Shown in pieces: positions 6,120-10,949 of a stretch of DNA of 10,949 bases. The notes below the pieces were generated by a model, which saw only the letters and a list, made by a program, of their open reading frames with translations, ran no database searches and was not told where the DNA came from. Where the stretch lies: contig JAPLWZ010000050.1 in the NCBI GenBank assembly GCA_026396335.1, positions 1 to 10,949 on the forward strand. Direction: 5' to 3'. Each line of letters starts with the position of its first letter. Within the stretch, counting starts at the first letter, position 1. Made by a program: the position numbers and the translations under genes. This DNA comes from Microcaldota archaeon. Lineage in GTDB: Archaea; Micrarchaeota; Micrarchaeia; Anstonellales; Anstonellaceae.

Positions 6120-6126
6120 TTTAAAT
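6120..6126 (+). promoter_or_regulatory. TATA box for the antiporter gene (leaderless)
   Basis: TTTAAAT within TTTTTAAATTT is centred 26 bp upstream of the ATG at 6149, so the transcript should begin at the start codon. The antiporter therefore appears to have its own promoter, separate from the pilin-like gene 55 bp upstream. The T-run just before the box could also help to end the upstream transcript. Confidence 0.6.
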
Positions 6127-6148
6127 TTAGTTTGACCACTGCATCAAT

Positions 6149-7885
6149 ATGGAACCGGCGCTTGCAGTTGGCATTTCAATAACGGTCATCATGCTCTCCG
6201 CGCTAATTTTCGAGCGGCTCAAGCTCCCCTCAATACTTGGCGTATTGGCGGCAGGCATGCTGGTCGGCCCCTATTCGCCGCTTGCAGGCGTGAACATAAT
6301 GGGCGTGGACTTCGGAACAATAATAATCTCCGACCCATCTCTCGTTAGCGTATTCGCGGTAATGGGCGCGGCACTCATCTTGTTTGGCATAGGGCTCGAA
6401 TTCTCGATAATCAAGCTCACGCAGATCGGGCTGTTCACATTCATTGCAGTCGTGGTGAAAATCGGCATAGTCTACCTGGCAGCATACGCCGCGCTTGCCG
6501 CATTCGGTTTTCCAAACCAGACAGCCGCACTGGTGGCAATCGCGCTTTCCTTTTCCTCCACGCCGATAATAATCAAGCTTCTTGAAGTGGGTGGGAAAAT
6601 CAGGCGGCCGGAAGTTCCGTTCATCATTTCTATTTTGATAATTGAAGACCTTCTTGCCGTCTTCTTCCTGGGCCTTATTGCAAAGCCCGCGGCAGGCCTG
6701 ACCGAATACTCATTCATAATCTCGCTTCTGCGTGTGGTTCTCACATTCGTCTTCGCCTATTTGGTGCTCTCCCGCATAATCAACAAATTCCTCTCGCTCG
6801 TTTCAAAATCAGACGAGCTTACAATACTTGGCATGGTCAGCCTGGTGCTTGTCATCGGCTACATCTCGGAAGCAATAGGCCTGTCATTCTCGGTCGGCGC
6901 ATTCCTTGCAGGCTCAACCATTGCCGGCTCTGCGGAATCAAAGCGCATTGAGGAAAAAATAAAACCATTCAACTCACTTTTCGCGTCATTCTTCTTTTTC
7001 TCAATCGGACTTCTGGTAAATATTTCAGGCGTGCTTGCCAACATCCCGCTTCTCATCCTTTTCATCGTGGTCGGGATATTGGTGCGCTTTGCCGCAGGCG
7101 GCGCTTCCGCGTATTTCGCAGGCTACCAAGGGCGTTCTGCATGCTTTTGCGCAGCCGCATTCCTTTCAATGTCCGAGCTCTCGCTCCTTCTCATGAGCCA
7201 GGGCGCGGCAACAGGGCTGGTGCCCGCGGCATTCCTCGGGACATTCGCATTTGCAATAATAGCGTCCTCATTCATTTCAGCCTGGCTCATTAACCGCGAG
7301 AACGAGGTATACAACATGCTGCAGTCGCTAGTGCCGCAGATGCTGATAAAGAACGTGCGGGTGCTGCGCTCCACCGCGCTTGGCATGCGCCGCGCAGTAT
7401 CTGAGTCGTCGCGCTACTATAGGGTGGTGGAAAAGCTCCCGTCAATCGCAAATCAAACCGATTCGCTCTCCTCTCGCGAGCAGCTGGTCCTTACTTCAAA
7501 AAATGCCTCGCTCCTTGCAATATTTTCCACTGCGTGCTATCTGGCGATATTCTTCACCTCCCAGCCAGCATGGGAATTCCTGAACCAGTTCTTTGTATTC
7601 ATCCTGATCGCATTTTTCGTGGCAGCCTCGCTGTTTTTGGTGAATGCGAAGTCTGCGGCAAATTCCCTTCTCAAGATGATATTGCGCTCCGGCTCAGGCG
7701 CAAAATACGCGGCAATTGCGCACTTTTTCTTCTCAATATTCTTCCTTGTGCTCTGCGTGGTATTCCTCTGGGCTTACTCGCTTGCGCCCGCATCGCTTTC
7801 GGTAATTCTTGTGCTGCCAACGGCGGTATTCGCCGTGCGCAGCATAATCTCCACCTTCAAGTCTATCGGCGGCGGAAGGCTCTGA
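6149..7885 (+). CDS. CPA2-family cation/proton antiporter (Kef/NapA type) with extra C-terminal membrane region
   Basis: This is an integral membrane protein of 578 residues. Residues 1-385 form the Na+(K+)/H+ exchanger domain of about 12 helices. Diagnostic parts are FERLKLPSILGVLAAGMLVGP (residues 21-41), LILFGIGLEF (76-85), the discontinuous-helix segment SFSSTPI (134-140), the ion-binding helix SILIIEDLLAVFFL with Glu166-Asp167, LSFSVGAFLAG (245-255) and FFFFSIGLLV (281-290). ED replaces the DD, ND or QD pair of various CPA relatives. After ~385 comes a basic/helical linker (to ~450). Instead of a TrkA-N/RCK domain, about four further hydrophobic spans follow (roughly 453-470, 479-498, 521-545, 548-566). 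It probably exports Na+ or K+ in exchange for protons; the ion is not determinable from sequence. The leaderless start is supported by a TATA box 26 bp upstream. Confidence 0.9.
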   Translation: MEPALAVGISITVIMLSALIFERLKLPSILGVLAAGMLVGPYSPLAGVNIMGVDFGTIIISDPSLVSVFAVMGAALILFGIGLEFSIIKLTQIGLFTFIAVVVKIGIVYLAAYAALAAFGFPNQTAALVAIALSFSSTPIIIKLLEVGGKIRRPEVPFIISILIIEDLLAVFFLGLIAKPAAGLTEYSFIISLLRVVLTFVFAYLVLSRIINKFLSLVSKSDELTILGMVSLVLVIGYISEAIGLSFSVGAFLAGSTIAGSAESKRIEEKIKPFNSLFASFFFFSIGLLVNISGVLANIPLLILFIVVGILVRFAAGGASAYFAGYQGRSACFCAAAFLSMSELSLLLMSQGAATGLVPAAFLGTFAFAIIASSFISAWLINRENEVYNMLQSLVPQMLIKNVRVLRSTALGMRRAVSESSRYYRVVEKLPSIANQTDSLSSREQLVLTSKNASLLAIFSTACYLAIFFTSQPAWEFLNQFFVFILIAFFVAASLFLVNAKSAANSLLKMILRSGSGAKYAAIAHFFFSIFFLVLCVVFLWAYSLAPASLSVILVLPTAVFAVRSIISTFKSIGGGRL

Positions 7886-7911
7886 TCTCCAATGCTTTCG
7901 CTAATTAGTAG

Positions 7912-7951
7912 GAAATTAAAACTAAAAAAGAAAAATTAAAAAAAAAGAAAC
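7912..7951 (-). terminator. T-rich terminator after the small beta-rich protein gene
   Basis: Downstream of the minus-strand stop at 7952 the transcribed strand reads TTTC followed by nine T, then AATTTTTC, TTTTTT and GTTTTAATTT. Archaeal termination relies on such U-runs without an RNA hairpin. The plus-strand antiporter gene ends 26 bp away on the other side and would read A-runs here, so the signal fits only the minus-strand gene. Confidence 0.6.
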
Positions 7952-8395
7952 TTACAGCAAGTCGCCGTGCTTCGGGGGCTTTCCGCCTGTCTGGGTGCCG
8001 CTCTGCGCGCCGCCTGCCGGACCAAGCTGGATTCTTGGCGGGATGATTGGCGGGGAGAGATTCACGGGCCTTACAACAAGCGTGCCGTTTGTGCCGCACG
8101 TGTAGTTGATTGCATTGAGTATGTTCTCAGCGAATTCATCCGGAAGCTTCTTTTCCTTTGTCCAGGTCGCCTCAACCTCCTTGGTGATTTTCGGATCCTC
8201 TTTTGCAATAATAGTGCCCTTCATCTTCAATTCGCCAACGCCCTCGTTGTACGCAGCTGCATAGTTGAATGTTATGTGTATTTCGCCCGCCTTGACAGAC
8301 ACGGTGTCGAGCCCGATGTTCACATTCAGGCCCGATATGTCCTCTTCCTTGTCGCGGTGCGCTTCCACGTGCGTGATTTTGATTCCGGTTATCAT
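7952..8395 (-). CDS. Small beta-rich protein with possible SecB-like fold, 147 aa
   Basis: No family is certain. Residues 1-75 read as alternating beta strands (IKITHVEAHR, LNVNIGLDTVSV, EIHITFNYAAAYN, GELKMKGTIIAKE). An amphipathic helix follows (LPDEFAENILNAINY, ~84-98), then a strand and proline-rich segment (TLVVRPVNLSPPIIPPRI, ~104-121) and a Gly/Gln/Pro-rich, probably disordered tail to 147. This order (antiparallel sheet, helix with an NxI pattern, then PVNLxPP) recalls the export chaperone SecB, whose C-terminal part runs helix, then LAPVNFD. That parallel is my inference; sequence identity is weak. The start is well supported: GGAGATGAT precedes the ATG with a 3-nt gap and a TTTTTATT box (8441-8448) lies upstream. 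It has no signal peptide or membrane span. It lies 72 bp downstream of the MBL-like gene on the same strand. Confidence 0.8.
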   Translation of the reverse strand: MITGIKITHVEAHRDKEEDISGLNVNIGLDTVSVKAGEIHITFNYAAAYNEGVGELKMKGTIIAKEDPKITKEVEATWTKEKKLPDEFAENILNAINYTCGTNGTLVVRPVNLSPPIIPPRIQLGPAGGAQSGTQTGGKPPKHGDLL

Positions 8396-8398
8396 ACT

Positions 8399-8448
8399 AT
8401 CATCTCCTTCTTCTTATTGCATGAGTTGCTTGCAGAAAACAATAAAAA
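8399..8448 (-). promoter_or_regulatory. Promoter and ribosome-binding site for the gene at 7952-8395
   Basis: On the minus strand, TTTTTATT (8441-8448) could serve as TATA box, predicting a start around 8417. The strong Shine-Dalgarno sequence GGAGATGAT (8407 down to 8399) sits 3 nt from the ATG; measured from the GGAG core, the spacing is 8 nt. This is the best ribosome-binding site in the window. The gene may therefore be transcribed separately from the MBL-like gene upstream of it. Confidence 0.5.
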
Positions 8449-8467
8449 TCAGTCTTATGGCCTCAAG

Positions 8468-9139
8468 TTACAGGCGCAGTTCCTGCCCCGGGCGAAGCGC
8501 CACTCCTTTCGTGAGCCCGCCGAGGTCTGATGTGAACTCGCTTGGTTCCTGCGCTATCTTGTCATAAGTATTGTAGGTCATCGGCACCGCCACTTTTGGG
8601 CGCATGTCTTTGATCATCGAGTTCGCGGCAAACGGGTCCATTATCGAGCCGCCGCCAATGGGCACAAGCGCAACGTCGCACTTTATCCTTCCCATGTCCG
8701 TGAACGAGTAAGTGTCGCCTGCGTGGTAAACAGAAATGCCGTCTCCCTTTACAAGGAAGCCGACCGGGTACTGCGACTGCGGGTGAACCGCTTTCATCAC
8801 TTCAACATCAATTCCTTTCGAGGTGAACTTGTCGCCTGTCCTCACATCCACCTTGAATCTGTCTGAAATGTCAAGCTTCGCAAGCGCAGGGCGCGAAGCC
8901 ACAACTGTTGAGTAGCACCTGTCTGAAATTTCCTTCACAACTTCAGGCTCGCAGTTCTGCGGCTCCTCGGACGTTAAGAAAATCATGTCGCACTCACGCA
9001 CGGCGTGGTAGTTGAGCGCCGACTTCACGAGCCGCCTGTTGCCGCCTAGCGGGTCTGCCACAGCAGGATTGAAGAGCATTACGATGTTCCCAAGCTTCAC
9101 CTGGAAGCACGAATGCCCATAATATGTGATTGAGCGCAT
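8468..9139 (-). CDS. UPF0173-type metallo-beta-lactamase-fold protein lacking the zinc motif (probable pseudoenzyme)
   Basis: This 223-residue protein follows the UPF0173 branch of MBL-fold hydrolases: N-terminal ITYYGHSCFQVKLG (4-17), FNPAVADP (23-30), CDMIFLTSEEPQNCEPEVVKEI (split: 50-60 and 61-71), KAVHPQSQYPVGF (116-128), VYHAGDTYSF (137-146) and PMTYNTYD (186-193). In relatives the fourth element is a TH-x-H-x-DH metal motif; here residues 57-62 are SEEPQN, so the first three histidines and the aspartate are all replaced. The late PxHYxTF histidine is Thr188. Only His119 and Asp142 of the usual ligand set remain. The frame is intact, arguing against a decayed gene. A scaffold, sensor or binding role is more likely than hydrolysis. 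The start at 9139 is preferred to a frame extending to 9229, because the TATA box is 27 bp upstream and the extension would cover the divergent gene. Confidence 0.88.
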   Translation of the reverse strand: MRSITYYGHSCFQVKLGNIVMLFNPAVADPLGGNRRLVKSALNYHAVRECDMIFLTSEEPQNCEPEVVKEISDRCYSTVVASRPALAKLDISDRFKVDVRTGDKFTSKGIDVEVMKAVHPQSQYPVGFLVKGDGISVYHAGDTYSFTDMGRIKCDVALVPIGGGSIMDPFAANSMIKDMRPKVAVPMTYNTYDKIAQEPSEFTSDLGGLTKGVALRPGQELRL

Positions 9140-9162
9140 AGTTTTGCTCTTTGGCTCCACAG

Positions 9163-9170
9163 ATTTAAAT
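9163..9170. promoter_or_regulatory. Palindromic TATA box shared by two divergent leaderless genes
   Basis: ATTTAAAT is a perfect palindrome whose centre (9166.5) is 27.5 bp from the minus-strand ATG at 9139 and 26.5 bp from the plus-strand ATG at 9193. No other TATA-like sequence lies in the 53-bp gap apart from the AAATA that directly extends the box. Both genes fit leaderless transcription from this one element. Confidence 0.6.
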
Positions 9171-9192
9171 AAATACTGCCCGAAAGCAAACC

Positions 9193-10047
9193 ATGGAAGC
9201 TTCGTCGGTAAAATGCGTGCTGTTTGCAATCGTCGCGCTTGCGCTCCTTACGTCGGCAGCATCCGCCGACTTCTACATGCGCTCGCTCTCCGTGTTCATC
9301 AACATAAACCGCGACGGCAGCGCGAATGTGGAGGAGCGCGTGACAATGGCGATCAACAGCACGCAGTCCCGCGACCTTTACGACATAACCCGCTCGGCAT
9401 ACTCAGACCTTGCGACATGGAAGGACCGCACTGGGCTCTCTGAAATGCGCCACCACATAAGCCGGGCAAGCGCGGAAATAACCGACATACGCGTGCTTCC
9501 GCAGGCGGTTGACTTCTGCAATTCCTTCCTTGGCATCTGCCAGGCGTCCGTATTGATAGATTACCGCGTGTCTGCATCCGAAAACGGGAGCGGGCTCGTG
9601 AGCATGGCGCACTACAAGCCTCGCACCGCGAACTATTCGCTCCAGCAAAACTCACTCTCGTTCGAGCAGACAAAAACCGGCGACATCATACTGCCGCCCA
9701 ACACAAACATCACAATATCCATTCCGCAATCGGCGCAGAAAATTTATTTCTCCACAGTGCCTGCCAACCTTGCAAATGAGGCAGACAACTTCCGCTTTGA
9801 CCAGTCGGCAAACGTCCGCTATTATTCCGGGCAGAAGAGGATATTCACCTGGCAGGGCGACACGCTTTCCAACTTCCAGTTCACGTATGAAATAGAATCC
9901 CCGCTCGAGAGTGAAGTGCTTGACTTCTTCCACGCATCCGAACAGGCAGTCATAATACTTTTCATGGGGCAGGAAGGGTTTGCCGCATTCATCATAATAT
10001 CCGCAATAGCAGCATCCATCTACTACTTCAACAAGCTCAACAAGTGA
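9193..10047 (+). CDS. Secreted, C-terminally membrane-anchored protein, 284 aa
   Basis: A signal peptide spans residues 1-25 (VLFAIVALALLTSAASA, cleavage before Asp26). A large extracellular beta-rich region (26-~245) follows, then one C-terminal membrane helix (~262-279, FAAFIIISAIAASIYYF) and a short basic tail (NKLNK). The start of the mature part, SLSVFININRDGSANVEERVTMAI, has the pattern strand, DGSxxVEE, strand seen at the beginning of DUF2207-like and related exported proteins; I make no firm family call. Cys109 and Cys116 are close enough to form a disulfide. Several N-x-S/T sites (for example NITIS, NYSLQ) could be glycosylated. It is transcribed from a TATA box shared with the MBL-like gene and ends 16 bp before pheS, so read-through into pheS is possible. 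Function is unknown; an envelope-bound domain facing outward is the supported description. Confidence 0.85.
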   Translation: MEASSVKCVLFAIVALALLTSAASADFYMRSLSVFININRDGSANVEERVTMAINSTQSRDLYDITRSAYSDLATWKDRTGLSEMRHHISRASAEITDIRVLPQAVDFCNSFLGICQASVLIDYRVSASENGSGLVSMAHYKPRTANYSLQQNSLSFEQTKTGDIILPPNTNITISIPQSAQKIYFSTVPANLANEADNFRFDQSANVRYYSGQKRIFTWQGDTLSNFQFTYEIESPLESEVLDFFHASEQAVIILFMGQEGFAAFIIISAIAASIYYFNKLNK

Positions 10048-10063
10048 GCGCTATTGTGATGTT

Positions 10064-10949
10064 ATGCTGCACCAGGTGGAATCCCGCATTCTTTCCGCAC
10101 TTGCCGGCAGGATGAGCGCGCAGGAACTCTCCCGGGCAGCCGGAGTTCCGCTTGATTCTGTCTTCTCATTCGCGCAATCACTAAAGGAAAAAGGCTATGT
10201 AACGCTCGCACAGGAAGAAACACAAGCGCTCTCGCTCACAGAAGACGGGATGCGCTGCGTCGCATCTGGATTCCCGGAAGAGCGCGTGCTTGAGGCAGCA
10301 AAAAGTTCTCTCTCAATCTCTTCGCTCACACAAGAAGAGCGCTCCGTCGGCGTTCCTTGGGCCACGAAAAACGGCTGGGTGAAGATAGAATCAGGAACAC
10401 TGAAGGCGACTGGTACTGCGCCTGTGAGCGGCGATTACGCATTGAAGAAGTCCCTCTCGGCAATCGCTGACGGCATCCCTACTGATGAGCAATTAGTTGC
10501 AGTCCTTCTCAAGCGCAAGCTCGCGCAGCAAAAAATCTCCAAAATGCTCTATTTGGAGCCGACAGCAATGGCGCCTGAAGCGGAAACCTCCTCTGGAGCT
10601 ATCGCAGCAGAAACAAATATACTCACTCGCGAAATGCTCCTCTCTGGCAACTGGGAGACTGCGCACTTCAGAAAATACGACGTATCCGCGCCTGTTGAAA
10701 TCCCTGCGATAGCAAAGCGCCACATGATCTCGCGCCTTCGCAAAAAGATTTCCACAATATTCACTGACATGGGTTTTGAGGAGATGCGCGGGCCTGAAAT
10801 GCAATCCTCATTCTGGAATTTTGATGCGCTCTTCCAGCCGCAGGACCACCCTGCGCGCGACTTAGCAGACACATTCTACCTGAAAGGCAAGGGGGCGCTT
10901 CCGAAAGACGACGCGCTCCTTTCTCGCATAAAAAAAATCCATGAAAAAA
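10064..10949 (+). CDS. pheS: Phenylalanyl-tRNA synthetase alpha subunit (5' part, runs off window)
   Basis: The frame is open from the ATG at 10064 to the last base, giving 295 residues of a protein usually near 490 in archaea. It ligates phenylalanine to tRNA-Phe as the catalytic half of the PheS2-PheT2 enzyme. Residues 1-~90 look like the winged-helix region typical of archaeal/eukaryotic alpha chains (SRILSALAGRMSAQELSRAA, LKEKGYVTL). Two further small helical/strand modules follow (VPWATKNGWVKI, ~108-119). The class II core begins around 225, with motif 1 material at ~236-275: DMGFEEMRGPEMQSSFWNFD followed by ALFQPQDHPARDLADTFYLKG, which is diagnostic. Motifs 2 and 3 lie beyond the window. 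The start is the first in-frame ATG after the previous stop; the RBS is weak (GTGATG). It may be co-transcribed with the anchored-protein gene. Confidence 0.96.
   Translation, partial: MLHQVESRILSALAGRMSAQELSRAAGVPLDSVFSFAQSLKEKGYVTLAQEETQALSLTEDGMRCVASGFPEERVLEAAKSSLSISSLTQEERSVGVPWATKNGWVKIESGTLKATGTAPVSGDYALKKSLSAIADGIPTDEQLVAVLLKRKLAQQKISKMLYLEPTAMAPEAETSSGAIAAETNILTREMLLSGNWETAHFRKYDVSAPVEIPAIAKRHMISRLRKKISTIFTDMGFEEMRGPEMQSSFWNFDALFQPQDHPARDLADTFYLKGKGALPKDDALLSRIKKIHEK

Noticed and set aside
7912..7951. A-rich stretch as a possible repeat or origin-like AT tract
   Set aside because: Its position directly after a minus-strand stop and its T-runs on that strand are simply explained as a terminator; no iterons or symmetry were seen.
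9140..9229. 30-residue extension of the MBL-like protein
   Set aside because: It would run across the shared promoter and into the divergent gene; the family N-terminus (ITYYGHSCF) starts right after the ATG at 9139.
10493..10872. Minus-strand ORFs opposite pheS
   Set aside because: The plus strand encodes a clear PheS with class II core sequence; the opposing frames are shadows.
1..10949. CRISPR array, tRNA or rRNA gene, insertion sequence
   Set aside because: Gene-free gaps are all shorter than about 120 bp and hold no cloverleaf, repeat-spacer pattern or transposase-like frame.

Overview
The window looks like chromosomal DNA of an archaeon, most plausibly a small-genome DPANN lineage of the Diapherotrites/Micrarchaeota kind. 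Reasons: the phenylalanyl-tRNA synthetase alpha chain, the Ogg2-type glycosylase, the NFACT-R protein and the XRE regulator with terminal cysteines are all of archaeal type. Most genes have an archaeal TATA element 26-28 bp upstream of a start codon (leaderless mRNA) or upstream of a short leader with a GGTG or GGAGATGAT ribosome-binding site. The phylum assignment is inference. Genes are packed tightly: the largest gene-free stretch is about 116 bp, and no rRNA, tRNA, CRISPR array or insertion sequence was seen.

Left part, minus strand (1-3029): an Fe-S cluster assembly operon read right to left, consisting of a small HTH regulator, SufC (ATPase), SufB (scaffold) and SufD (cut by the window edge). 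The junctions are very tight (TGATG overlap, 13 bp and 6 bp). The promoter at 3055-3096 carries two near-identical palindromic boxes exactly 21 bp apart around the TATA element, which looks like an autoregulatory operator.

Middle (3146-5688): an orphan, relatively AT-rich plus-strand gene converges on a two-gene minus-strand operon. That operon encodes a stand-alone NFACT-R/NFACT-C protein (no NFACT-N domain) followed with no gap by an Ogg2 8-oxoguanine DNA glycosylase/lyase. A hypothetical gene diverges from it, apparently sharing one TATA element.

Right-middle (5755-7885), plus strand: a VirB2/TrbC-like pilin-type membrane protein and a CPA2 cation/proton antiporter. The antiporter ends in an additional multi-helix membrane region where many Kef-type relatives carry a cytosolic nucleotide-binding domain.

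Right part: two minus-strand genes, a small beta-rich protein with possible SecB-like architecture (7952-8395) and a UPF0173-type metallo-beta-lactamase-fold protein that has lost nearly all its metal ligands (8468-9139). Diverging from the latter, from a palindromic TATA box midway between the two start codons, is a secreted, C-terminally membrane-anchored protein (9193-10047). It is followed closely by pheS, which runs off the window end.

The suf operon makes Fe-S clusters and pheS serves translation. NFACT-R/Ogg2 suggests ribosome-associated or nucleic-acid quality control. The pilin, antiporter and anchored protein are cell-surface genes. No single system covers the whole window. The most unusual points are the metal-site-less MBL protein, the two-box suf operator with its cysteine-bearing regulator, the truncated NFACT protein, and the shared TATA boxes.
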